Of a stretch of DNA of 64,000 nucleotides, positions 7,695 through 15,614 are shown one piece after another. The notes beneath the pieces are model-generated. The model searched no databases, was not told the origin of the DNA, and was given only the letters and a program-made list of their open reading frames with translations. A program made the position numbers and the translations under genes. The DNA is from Streptomyces maremycinicus (GTDB lineage Bacteria > Actinomycetota > Actinomycetes > Streptomycetales > Streptomycetaceae): contig NZ_BBYG01000015.1 of NCBI RefSeq assembly GCF_001184025.1, forward strand, positions 434,001 to 498,000, written 5' to 3'. How positions within the stretch are numbered: the first letter of the stretch is position 1; every line of letters starts with the position of its first letter.

Positions 7695-10262
7695 GTGCTG
7701 AAAGCCACCCTCCGCAGTTTCCTCGCGCACAAGGGGCGGCTGCTGCTGTCCGCGCTCGCCGTCGTCCTGTCGGTGGCGTTCGTCTCGGGCAGCCTGATCT
7801 TCTCCGACACGGTGTCGCGCACCTTCGACCGGCTCTTCGCGTCCACCTCGGCGGATGTGACGGTCGAGCCCGGCGACGACCTGGAGGCGTCCGTGCCGAC
7901 CGGCGCGGTGCGGACCGTGCCCGCCTCCCTCGCCGCGCGGGTGGCGCGCCTCGAGGGGGTCGCGTCGACCCACGCGGACGTCAGCGTGGAGAACATCACC
8001 GTCGTCGACGCCGACAACGCGTCCGTCGGGCCGACCACGGGCGCGCCCACCATCGCCACCGACTGGTACGTCACCGACCGCAGCCCGGTGGAACTGACCT
8101 CCGGCCGCGCCCCGCGGGGCGCGGCCGAGGCCATGCTCGACGCCGACACCGCCGACAAGAAGCACGTGGAGATCGGCGACACCCTCACCGTGATGGCCCA
8201 GCCGGGCTCGTTCAAGGTGAGGATCGTCGGCATCGCCACCTTCACCACCACCAACCCGGGCGCGGCCCTGGTCTACCTCGACCCCGCGACCGCCGCCGAC
8301 CAGCTCCTGGGATCGGCGGACAAGGCCACGAGCATCTCCGTCGACGCGGCGCGGGGGGTGAGCGACACGGTCCTCGAACGGCTCGTCGTCGCCGCCGTCG
8401 GCGCCGGGGCGTACGACGTGAAGACCGCCGACGAGCAGGCGAAGTCGTCCGCGGAGGCGCTGGGCGGATTCCTCGACGTGATCAAGTACGTGATGCTCGG
8501 CTTCGCCGGGATCGCCGTCCTGGTCGGGGTGTTCCTGATCGTCAACACGTTCTCGATGCTGATCGCCCAGCGCACCCGGGAACTGGGCCTGCTGCGTGCC
8601 CTGGGCGCCGACCGGCGTCAGGTGCGCCGCTCGGTGCTCACCGAGGCGGTGCTGCTCGGTCTCGTGGGCTCCACCCTCGGGCTCGCCGCCGGTATCGGTC
8701 TGGCGGTCGGGCTGATCAAACTCATGAGCGCCTTCGGCATGAACCTCAAGACGACGGAGATGGTGGTCGGCTGGACGACCCCGGTGGTGGCGTACGTCGT
8801 CGGCGTCGGCGTCACCTTCGTGGCGGCCTACCTCCCGGCCCGGCGCGCCGCCACCGTGTCGCCGATGGCGGCCCTCGCGGACGCGGACATCGCGGGCGTG
8901 GGGCGGCCGCTGAAGGTGCGCGCGGTGGTGGGCGCGGTCGTCGGCGCGCTGGGCGTGGCGGCGCTCGCCGGCTGTGTGAGCTCCTCGGAGACGGCGGCCG
9001 CGGCGTCCCTGCTGGGTCTGGGCGTGGTGCTCACGCTCGTCGCCACCGTCATCGCCGGGCCGCTGCTCGTCCGTCCGGTGATCCGCGTGCTCGGCGGCGC
9101 CTTCCCCGCGCTGTTCGGCACGGTCGGCCGGATGAGCCAGCGCAACGCCCTGCGCAACCCGCGCCGCACGGGTGCCACGGCGGCCGCGCTGATGGTGGGC
9201 CTGGCCCTGGTGGGCGGGATGTCGGTGGCGAGCGCCTCGATGTCCAAGTCCTTCGACCAGCAGATCGACAAGACGCTGGGCGCCGACTTCGTCGTCCAGA
9301 ACGCCAACTTCACACCGTTCTCCCAGGAGGTCACGGACGCGGTCCGCGGCACCGACGGCGTCGGCCTCGTCGTCCGCCAGCGGTTCGCGCCGCTCGCCGT
9401 ACGGCTGCCCGACGGCAAGCGCGTCGAGACGACCGCATCCGGTTACGACGACCAGGTCGACGACGTCGCGCACATCACCTACGCGCAGGGCGACACGGCG
9501 GCCGCGCTGGCCGACGGCGCCATCGGCATGGACGTCGACTTCGCCCGGGACCACGGCGTACGGCTGGGCAGCGTGCTCCCGGTGGAGTTCCCCGGGAAGC
9601 GGACCACGTCGCTGAAGGTCGGCGCGCTCACCGATCAGGACGGCGGCGACGGGTTCGGCATGCAGGGCGGACTGTTCCTCGGGATCGCCGCCGTCGAGAA
9701 GTACGTGCCCGGCGGGCAGGACTCCGCGCTGTACGTGAACGCGGCCTCCGGGACGAGCGGCGACCAGTTGCGGCCCCGGCTGGAGAAGACGCTCGACACG
9801 TATCCGCAGGTGCAGGCGCGCGACCAGGCCGACTACAAGAAGCTGGTGCACGACCAGATCGCCGTACTGCTCTATCTGGTGTACGCGCTGCTCGGTCTCG
9901 CGATCGTCATCGCGGTGCTCGGCGTGGTCAACACCCTGGCGCTGTCGGTGGTGGAGCGGACCCGGGAGATCGGGCTGCTGCGGGCGATCGGGCTGGGCCG
10001 GCGGCAGTTGCGCCGGATGATCCGGCTGGAGTCGGTCGTGATCGCGGTGTTCGGCGCGGTGCTGGGGCTCGGGCTCGGGCTGGTGTGGGGCGTGTGCGTA
10101 CAGCAGGTGCTGGAGCTCCAGGGCATGAAGGCCTTCGCCGTTCCGTGGGGGACGATCGTCGCGGTCGTGGTGGGCTCCGCGGTCGTCGGTGTGGTGGCGG
10201 CGCTGCTGCCCGCGTTGCGCGCGTCCCGGATGAACGTGCTGGCCGCGATCGCGCACGAGTGA
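7695..10262 (+). CDS. ABC transporter permease, FtsX/MacB fold, duplicated
   Basis: 855 residues with two copies of the FtsX-like arrangement. A TM segment near residues 15-35 is followed by an extracytoplasmic domain and a three-TM block around residues 255-385 (VMLGFAGIAVLVGVFLIVNTFSMLIAQRTRELGLLRALG). The same pattern repeats near the C terminus (YALLGLAIVIAVLGVVNTLALSVVERTREIGLLRAIG). The REIGLLRAIG/RELGLLRALG coupling helices are the family hallmark. Partner of the ATPase 4 nt upstream. No two-component system sits beside it, unlike many bacitracin-type exporters. Confidence 0.9.
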   Translation: MLKATLRSFLAHKGRLLLSALAVVLSVAFVSGSLIFSDTVSRTFDRLFASTSADVTVEPGDDLEASVPTGAVRTVPASLAARVARLEGVASTHADVSVENITVVDADNASVGPTTGAPTIATDWYVTDRSPVELTSGRAPRGAAEAMLDADTADKKHVEIGDTLTVMAQPGSFKVRIVGIATFTTTNPGAALVYLDPATAADQLLGSADKATSISVDAARGVSDTVLERLVVAAVGAGAYDVKTADEQAKSSAEALGGFLDVIKYVMLGFAGIAVLVGVFLIVNTFSMLIAQRTRELGLLRALGADRRQVRRSVLTEAVLLGLVGSTLGLAAGIGLAVGLIKLMSAFGMNLKTTEMVVGWTTPVVAYVVGVGVTFVAAYLPARRAATVSPMAALADADIAGVGRPLKVRAVVGAVVGALGVAALAGCVSSSETAAAASLLGLGVVLTLVATVIAGPLLVRPVIRVLGGAFPALFGTVGRMSQRNALRNPRRTGATAAALMVGLALVGGMSVASASMSKSFDQQIDKTLGADFVVQNANFTPFSQEVTDAVRGTDGVGLVVRQRFAPLAVRLPDGKRVETTASGYDDQVDDVAHITYAQGDTAAALADGAIGMDVDFARDHGVRLGSVLPVEFPGKRTTSLKVGALTDQDGGDGFGMQGGLFLGIAAVEKYVPGGQDSALYVNAASGTSGDQLRPRLEKTLDTYPQVQARDQADYKKLVHDQIAVLLYLVYALLGLAIVIAVLGVVNTLALSVVERTREIGLLRAIGLGRRQLRRMIRLESVVIAVFGAVLGLGLGLVWGVCVQQVLELQGMKAFAVPWGTIVAVVVGSAVVGVVAALLPALRASRMNVLAAIAHE

Positions 10263-10348
10263 CGCGGGCACGGACTCGAGTCGCTTACTACTCAAGAGTG
10301 CTGAAATCGGATGCGCACGCCGATGTCGCCTTCCACCGAGGAGAGCTC

Positions 10349-11221
10349 ATGCCGCGTCCGTTCCGTTTCGGCGTAAACATGATGACCGCCGCTCCCGCAG
10401 AGGAGTGGGGCGCCAAGTGCCGCCGGGCCGAGGAGCTCGGTTACGACGTGATCCTGGTCCCCGACCATCTCTGCATGGTCGCTCCGTTCCCGGCGCTGAT
10501 CGCGGCCGCCGCGGCGACGGAGCGGCCACGGCTCGGCACCTTCGTGCTCAACGCGGGGTTGTGGAACCCGACCATGCTCGCCCGCGAGGTCGCGACCACC
10601 TACGCCCTGACCGGCGGCCGTCTCGAACTCGGGCTCGGCACCGGCTATGTGCAGGAGGAGCACGAGGCGGCCGGTCTGCCGTACCGCCCGCCGGGCGAGC
10701 GCGTGGACCATCTGGAGCACATGGTGAAGGAGCTGAACCGGCTCCTCGACACGCTCGACCCCCGGCCGCCGGTGCCGCTGCTGATCGGCGGCAACGGCGA
10801 CCGGATGCTGGCCCTGATCGCCGAGCACGCGGACATCGCGGCCTTCACCGGAGGGCGTTCGGTGCCGGGGAGCAAGGCGGGGCAGATGGTGCCGATCTCT
10901 CCCGAGGAACTCGACGAGCGGGTGGCCAGGTACCGGCGGCTGGCGTCGGGCCGCGAGGAGCCGGCCGAGCTCAACCTGCTGGTGCCGATGGTGACCGTCA
11001 CCGAGGACCGCGAGGCCGGACTCCGGCCGCTCGTCGACCACCTGCCGGACCTGACCATGGAGCAGGCGCTGGAACTGCCCATGACCCTGGTCGGCACCCT
11101 GGACCAGATCACCGCGCAGCTGCGGGCGCAGCGCGAGCGGTACGGGTTCTCGTACCTGACCGTCATGGAACCGGAGATGGAGGCGTTCGCTCCGGTGATC
11201 GCCGAGCTGCGCGGCGAGTAG
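10349..11221 (+). CDS. LLM-class F420-dependent oxidoreductase
   Basis: About 290 residues in a luciferase-like TIM-barrel fold: FRFGVNMMTA at the start, the AEELGYDVILVPDHL segment, GRLELGLGTGYVQEEHEAAG and PVPLLIGGNGDRML. The LGTG-Y-EEHEAAG region is characteristic of the F420-binding TIGR03621/MSMEG-type group. The ATG at 10349 has GAGGAG upstream. The substrate is not recognisable. It stands alone, and a perfect hairpin follows about 55 nt after the stop. Confidence 0.85.
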   Translation: MPRPFRFGVNMMTAAPAEEWGAKCRRAEELGYDVILVPDHLCMVAPFPALIAAAAATERPRLGTFVLNAGLWNPTMLAREVATTYALTGGRLELGLGTGYVQEEHEAAGLPYRPPGERVDHLEHMVKELNRLLDTLDPRPPVPLLIGGNGDRMLALIAEHADIAAFTGGRSVPGSKAGQMVPISPEELDERVARYRRLASGREEPAELNLLVPMVTVTEDREAGLRPLVDHLPDLTMEQALELPMTLVGTLDQITAQLRAQRERYGFSYLTVMEPEMEAFAPVIAELRGE

Positions 11222-11278
11222 CGGTACGGGCCCGGACGCCTGGCTCCCGGACGACTGGAAAGCCGAAGGGCCGGAGGG

Positions 11279-11306
11279 CCGGAGGGCCGGCCGTCCGGCC
11301 CTCCGG
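11279..11306 (+). terminator. GC-rich hairpin downstream of the LLM oxidoreductase
   Basis: A perfect 12-bp stem (CCGGAGGGCCGG with CCGGCCCTCCGG) around the tetraloop CCGT. There is no T-tract, as is usual for Streptomyces terminators. The rest of the 11222-11457 gap is made of degenerate GGCCGGA/CGGACG repeats with more inverted copies around 11335-11380. Confidence 0.6.
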
Positions 11307-11457
11307 ACGGCCGGAAGCCGACGGGCTGGACGCCTGGCCGTCCGGCCCCCGGACGGCTGGAGGGCCGGAGGGCCGGCGTCGGCCCGCCCGGCCGCCCGGC
11401 CGTCCGCATGGTGGAAATCCGCGTTCCGGCCGGTTTCCCGCGTGGTGGGATCGGCCC

Positions 11458-11883
11458 ATGACTGATCTGCGGATACGGGCCGCCGGCCCGGAGGACCTGG
11501 ACACCGTGCTGGCCTTCTGGAAGACCTCCGCCGAGGGCACGAGCATCAGCGACGACCGCAGCGGGGTGGAGCGGCTCGTCGCGCGCGATCCGGGGGCGCT
11601 GATCCTGGCCGAACGGGACGGCGAGCTGGCCGGGACGGTGATCGCCGGGTTCGACGGATGGCGGTGCCATCTGTACCGGCTGGCGGTGCACCCGGAGCGC
11701 CGCAGGCAGGGCATCGCATCGGCGCTGCTGGCCGCCGCGGAGGAGCGGTTCGTGCGGCTGGGCGGGCGCCGCGGGGACGCGATGGTGCTCACCCGTAACG
11801 AAACGGCGCATCATGCCTGGCGCGCGGCGGGGTACGCGCCGGAAGAGAAGTGGCGGCGCTGGGTGAAGCCACTGACCGACTGA
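11458..11883 (+). CDS. GNAT-family N-acetyltransferase
   Basis: A 141-residue single GNAT domain. DLRIRAAGPEDLDTVLAFW is the usual N-terminal strand-helix. RLAVHPERRRQGIASALL is motif A with the acetyl-CoA-binding R/Q-x-x-G-x-A. YAPEEKWRRWVK is at the C terminus. The substrate is unknown; small proteins of this type acetylate amino groups of metabolites, antibiotics or protein N termini. Starts at the ATG at 11458 without a strong ribosome site. Confidence 0.85.
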   Translation: MTDLRIRAAGPEDLDTVLAFWKTSAEGTSISDDRSGVERLVARDPGALILAERDGELAGTVIAGFDGWRCHLYRLAVHPERRRQGIASALLAAAEERFVRLGGRRGDAMVLTRNETAHHAWRAAGYAPEEKWRRWVKPLTD

Positions 11884-11923
11884 CCGGAGCCCGAAAGGGC
11901 AGTTTTGCTGATCCTTTACCATT

Positions 11924-11956
11924 GGGGGACTGTGCGGACGTTCCGCGCGGTCCCCC
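11924..11956 (+). promoter_or_regulatory. stem-loop in the leader of the CNNM operon
   Basis: Outer stem GGGGGA/TCCCCC and inner stem GCGGA/TCCGC around a 3-nt loop. It lies directly downstream of a TACCAT (11917-11922) that could be a -10 box, and about 30 nt before a 36-codon leader ORF. It may be an attenuator or riboswitch-like element. I do not recognise a known class. Confidence 0.4.
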
Positions 11957-11988
11957 GATGACTTCACGAAAGGTGTGAGCGTCCGCCC

Positions 11989-12099
11989 ATGGGCGAGCCT
12001 CCCAGTACCCCCGCGGCCTCCACGGCCCCCGCGATCCCCACGCGACATCGCGCGTGCCTCTCCGCCCTGTCCGACCATGGGACGGAGGTGACCCGATGA
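11989..12099 (+). CDS. 36-residue leader peptide ORF coupled to the CNNM gene
   Basis: ATG at 11989 with an AAAGGTG sequence about 15-18 nt upstream. It reads MGEPPSTPAASTAPAIPTRH and continues for 16 more residues, ending TGA at 12097-12099. The stop overlaps the ATG of the next gene as ATGA. The peptide is rich in Pro, Ala, Thr and Ser and has no membrane segment. The exact stop-start overlap and the stem-loop in front suggest a translated leader that couples to or regulates the CNNM gene. It could also be chance, since the region is short. Confidence 0.4.
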   Translation: MGEPPSTPAASTAPAIPTRHRACLSALSDHGTEVTR

Positions 12100-13436
12100 C
12101 CGAAGTCCTGCTCCTCCTGGTGGCGATCCTGCTGTCACTCGCGTGCGGCGCCTTCGTCGCCGCCGAGTTCTCGCTGACCACCGTCGAGCGCAGCGAACTG
12201 GAACGGGCGGTGGAGCGCGGCGAGCGCGGCGCGCCCGGAGCGCTCAAGGCCGTGAAGAACCTCACCTTCCAGCTCTCCGGCGCCCAGCTCGGCATCACCG
12301 TCACCAACCTCGTCGTCGGCATGCTCGCCGAGCCGTCGATCGCCGCGCTGATCGCCGGGCCGCTGGAGTCGATCGGCCTGTCGAGCGGCACGTCCAGCTC
12401 CGTCGCGCTGGTGCTGGGCACGGCCCTGTCGACCGTGTTCCTGATGGTCGTCGGCGAACTCGTGCCCAAGAACTGGGCGATCTCCTCCCCGCTGGCGGTC
12501 GCCAAGCGCGTGGGCAACGCGCAGCGCTGGTTCAGCGCCGCCTTCCGGCCCTTCATCACCCATCTCAACAACACCGCGAACCGCATCGTGCGCCGCTTCG
12601 GCGTGGAGCCCACCGAGGAACTCGCCGCCGCACGCGGCCCCCAGGAGCTCGCCGCCCTGGCCCGGCACTCCGCGAAGGAGGGTGCCCTGGAGCCGGACAC
12701 CGCGGAACTGTTCGTGCGCACGCTGAACCTGGCCGACCTGACCGCGGAGAACGTGATGACCCCGCGCGTCCAGGTCATCGCCCTCGAAGCGGCGGCGACC
12801 TGCGAGGACGTGGCGAACGCGACCCGGGCCACGGGCCTGTCGAGGTTCCCGGTGTACCGCGGGAACCTCGACTCGGTGGTCGGCACCGCGCACATCAAGG
12901 ACGTGCTGGCGATCCCGGCGGAGCGCCGCACACGCGTGCCCGTCTCGGAGCTCATGCGTGAGCCGCTCCTCGTGCCCGAGTCCCTGACCGTGGACCGGCT
13001 GCTGGACCGGCTGTCCGGCAAGCGCACGATGGCCGTGGTCATCGACGAGTACGGCGGCACGGCGGGCGTGGCGACCCTGGAGGACATCGTCGAGGAGGTG
13101 GTCGGCGAGGTCCGCGACGAGCACGACCCGCACGAGACCTCCGACCTGGCCGCCGCGGGCAAGGACGACGAGGGCCGCGCGCTCTACTCGGCCGACGGCG
13201 CCGCCCGCACCGACCAGCTCGCGCGCGTGGGCCTGCACGCCCCCGAGGGGCCGTACGAGACGCTCGCCGGGCTGCTCGCCACCGAGCTGGGCCGGATACC
13301 GGCCGTCGGCGACACGGTGGAGGTCGCGGGCTGGCGCATGGACGTCGTGGACGCCTCCGGGCGACGGGCCGCGCGCGTGCTGCTGCACGCGCCGCTCGCC
13401 CCGTCCGAGGGCTTCGAACAGGAGGCCGGGAAGTGA
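12096..13436 (+). CDS. CNNM/CorC-type transporter protein (hemolysin C-like), full length
   Basis: 446 residues. An N-terminal DUF21 (CNNM) membrane domain has four hydrophobic segments within about residues 1-145 (start EVLLLLVAILLSLACGAFVAAEFSL). A pair of CBS domains follows at about 215-335 (ENVMTPRVQV ... GGTAGVATLEDIVEEVVGE). A C-terminal CorC_HlyC domain is at about 355-435. GGAGGT precedes the ATG. CNNM proteins move or sense Mg2+ or Na+ across the membrane. The CBS pair usually binds ATP-Mg. Overlaps the next paralogue by 4 nt (GTGA). Confidence 0.9.
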   Translation: MTEVLLLLVAILLSLACGAFVAAEFSLTTVERSELERAVERGERGAPGALKAVKNLTFQLSGAQLGITVTNLVVGMLAEPSIAALIAGPLESIGLSSGTSSSVALVLGTALSTVFLMVVGELVPKNWAISSPLAVAKRVGNAQRWFSAAFRPFITHLNNTANRIVRRFGVEPTEELAAARGPQELAALARHSAKEGALEPDTAELFVRTLNLADLTAENVMTPRVQVIALEAAATCEDVANATRATGLSRFPVYRGNLDSVVGTAHIKDVLAIPAERRTRVPVSELMREPLLVPESLTVDRLLDRLSGKRTMAVVIDEYGGTAGVATLEDIVEEVVGEVRDEHDPHETSDLAAAGKDDEGRALYSADGAARTDQLARVGLHAPEGPYETLAGLLATELGRIPAVGDTVEVAGWRMDVVDASGRRAARVLLHAPLAPSEGFEQEAGK

Positions 13437-14464
13437 CCGCCGTCCAGTTGCTGATCGCACTGGCGACCCTCGTCGTCAACGCGTTCTTCGTCGGCGCCGA
13501 GTTCGCGCTGATCTCCGTACGCCGCTCCCAGATCGAGCAGTACCTCGAAGGCGACGCGAAGGGCGCCCAGGGCGACCGGCGCGCCAAGAGCGTGCTGTGG
13601 GGACTCCAGCACGTGTCCGCCCTGATGGCGGCCGCCCAGCTCGGCATCACGCTGTGCACGCTGGTTCTCGGTGTGGTCGCCGAACCCGCCATCGCGCACC
13701 TGCTGGAACCGGTGTTCCACGCGGTGGGCGTGCCGGAGGGCGCGGGGCACGCGGTGTCCTTCGTGATCGCGCTGGCGGTGGCGACCTATCTGCACATGCT
13801 GCTCGGCGAGATGGTGCCGAAGAACATCGCGCTCGCGGAGCCGGTGCGCAGCGCGCTGCTGCTAGGACCGCCGCTCGTCACGCTCGCCCGGGCGCTGCGT
13901 CCGGTGATCTTCGCGATCAACGCCTTCGCGAACGCCCTGCTGAAGCTGATGCGGATCGAGACCAAGGACGAGGTCGCCGCGGCCTTCTCGGACGCCCAGC
14001 TCGCCCAGATCGTCAAGGACGCGGGCGAGGCGGGTCTCATCGACGACCGCGCCCTGGAGCGGCTGCACGACGCCCTGGAGCTGGGCCGGCGGCCGGTGCG
14101 GGATGTCGTCCTGCCGCTGGAACGGGTCGTCTACGCGCGCGTGGGCGTCACCGCGGAGGAACTGGAGCGGCTGGCGGCCGAGTCCGGGTTCTCCCGGTTC
14201 CCCGTGGTGGACGAGGGGCGCCGGATCGTCGGATACCTGCATGTGAAGGACGCGCTGGACGCCTCGCCGCGCGACACCGCGTTCCGGCTGGGCGACATGC
14301 GGCCCATCGCGCGGGTGCGGGAGGCGACTCCGCTGGACGACGTCCTGACCGCGATGCGGGGCAGCCGTACGCATCTGGCGGCCGTGCTCGGCTCCGACGG
14401 GCGGCTGTCCGGTCTGGTGACCATGGAGGACGTCCTGCGGGAGCTGTTCGGACAGCGGGCGTGA
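13433..14464 (+). CDS. CNNM-type membrane protein, short paralogue without CorC_HlyC domain
   Basis: 343 residues starting with GTG inside the stop of the upstream paralogue. It has the DUF21 membrane domain (QLLIALATLVVNAFFVGAEFALISVRR) and a CBS pair that ends at LVTMEDVLRELFG. The protein stops there, lacking the C-terminal CorC_HlyC domain of its neighbour. A long/short CNNM pair read from one coupled message suggests a heterodimer, since CNNM domains dimerise. That is inference. Confidence 0.88.
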   Translation: MTAVQLLIALATLVVNAFFVGAEFALISVRRSQIEQYLEGDAKGAQGDRRAKSVLWGLQHVSALMAAAQLGITLCTLVLGVVAEPAIAHLLEPVFHAVGVPEGAGHAVSFVIALAVATYLHMLLGEMVPKNIALAEPVRSALLLGPPLVTLARALRPVIFAINAFANALLKLMRIETKDEVAAAFSDAQLAQIVKDAGEAGLIDDRALERLHDALELGRRPVRDVVLPLERVVYARVGVTAEELERLAAESGFSRFPVVDEGRRIVGYLHVKDALDASPRDTAFRLGDMRPIARVREATPLDDVLTAMRGSRTHLAAVLGSDGRLSGLVTMEDVLRELFGQRA

Positions 14465-14483
14465 GGACGCGCACGGGTAAGGG

Positions 14484-14695
14484 GTGACCGGGAGGACCGG
14501 GGGTGGCCCGGGCGCCCGAAATGGTTGGTCCGGGCGACCGGGGTGACCGGGGTGGCCGAGGTGACCCGGTGGTCCGGGCGACCGGGGTGGCCGAGGCGGT
14601 CCGGGTGGCCGGGCTGGCCGAGGTGACCGGTGGCCCCCTTGACCCCGGTGACCGGGGTGGTGCCGGGTGACCGGGATCGCCCCGGGTGACCGACC
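14484..14695. repeat. degenerate GGTGACCGG-type repeats between CNNM and SGNH genes
   Basis: The gap is built from many degenerate 8-10-bp units of the type GACCGGGGT and GGCCGAGGT. Units like these can form GC-rich hairpins and may act as a terminator. No gene is visible here. Confidence 0.6.
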
Positions 14696-14731
14696 GCCGG
14701 GTATGCGACTCGGGCTACCATCTATGTCGCC

Positions 14732-15511
14732 ATGCAGACGAACCCCACACACACCAGCCTGGTCGCGCTCGGCGACTCCTTCACCGAGGGCATGTCGGAC
14801 CTGCTGCCCGACGGCTCCTACCGAGGCTGGGCGGACCTCCTCGCCGCGCGGATGGCCGCCCGCACCCCCGGCTTCCGCTACGCCAACCTGGCGGTGCGCG
14901 GCAAGCTGATCGGGCAGATCGTCGAGGAGCAGGTTCCGTTGGCGACCGCGATGGGCGCCGACGTGATCACCCTGGTCGGCGGCCTCAACGACACCCTGCG
15001 CCCCAAGTGCGACATGGGCCGGGTGAAGGGCCTGCTGACGGAGGCCGTGGAGCGGCTCACCCCCGCCTGCAAGGAACTGGTCCTGATGCGCAGCCCCGGC
15101 CGGCAGGGACCGGTCCTGGAGCGGTTCAGGCCGCGCATGGAGGAGCTGTTCGCGCATGTCGAGGAGCTGGCGGAGCGGCACGGCGCGATCGTCGTCGACC
15201 TGTACGGCGCGCCGTCCCTCGCGGACCCGCGCATGTGGGACGTCGACCGGCTGCACCTGACGGCCGAGGGGCACCGCCGGGTCGCGGAGGCGGTCTGGCA
15301 GCGCCTCGGGCACGATCCCGAGGACGCCGAGTGGCACCTGCCGATGCCGGCGACCCTGCCTCCGGGCTGGGCCGCCCGCCGGGTGGCGGACGCGCGGTTC
15401 GCCCGGCAGTACCTCCTGCCCTGGATAGGCCGCCGCCTGACCGGCCGGTCCTCCGGGGACGGCCTCCCGCCGAAGCGGCCCGACCTGTCGCCGTACGAGG
15501 GCCAGGCGTAG
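14732..15511 (+). CDS. SGNH/GDSL-family hydrolase
   Basis: 259 residues. Block I is LVALGDSFTEG with the catalytic Ser at about residue 16. The block III Asn is in TLVGGLNDTLR. The C-terminal D-x-x-H is DVDRLHLTAEGH. No signal peptide, so it is cytoplasmic. Esterase or lipase-type activity is expected; substrate unknown. A TACCAT 10 nt upstream of the ATG could serve as a -10 box, making a very short or absent leader. Confidence 0.88.
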   Translation: MQTNPTHTSLVALGDSFTEGMSDLLPDGSYRGWADLLAARMAARTPGFRYANLAVRGKLIGQIVEEQVPLATAMGADVITLVGGLNDTLRPKCDMGRVKGLLTEAVERLTPACKELVLMRSPGRQGPVLERFRPRMEELFAHVEELAERHGAIVVDLYGAPSLADPRMWDVDRLHLTAEGHRRVAEAVWQRLGHDPEDAEWHLPMPATLPPGWAARRVADARFARQYLLPWIGRRLTGRSSGDGLPPKRPDLSPYEGQA

Positions 15512-15600
15512 GCGTTCACGCGCGCCCACGCCGCGCCGTGACGCCGGTCTCGTAGGATCCGCCGAACGGCACCGTGGCGCTGGCCTGCACGAACCGCCAG

Positions 15601-15614
15601 TAGAATCCCTTTAC
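15601..15614 (+). promoter_or_regulatory. -10 box of a probable leaderless purB transcript
   Basis: TAGAAT at 15601-15606 is followed after 8 nt by the GTG start of purB, with no ribosome-binding sequence between. The transcription start should fall at or next to the GTG. A clear -35 box is not visible. A second TAGGAT at 15553-15558 could be another promoter. Confidence 0.5.

Noticed and set aside
7641..10295. Very long minus-strand open frame opposite the ABC permease
   Set aside because: Its product is Arg/His/Gln/Asp-rich with no domain, a shadow of the high-GC permease gene.
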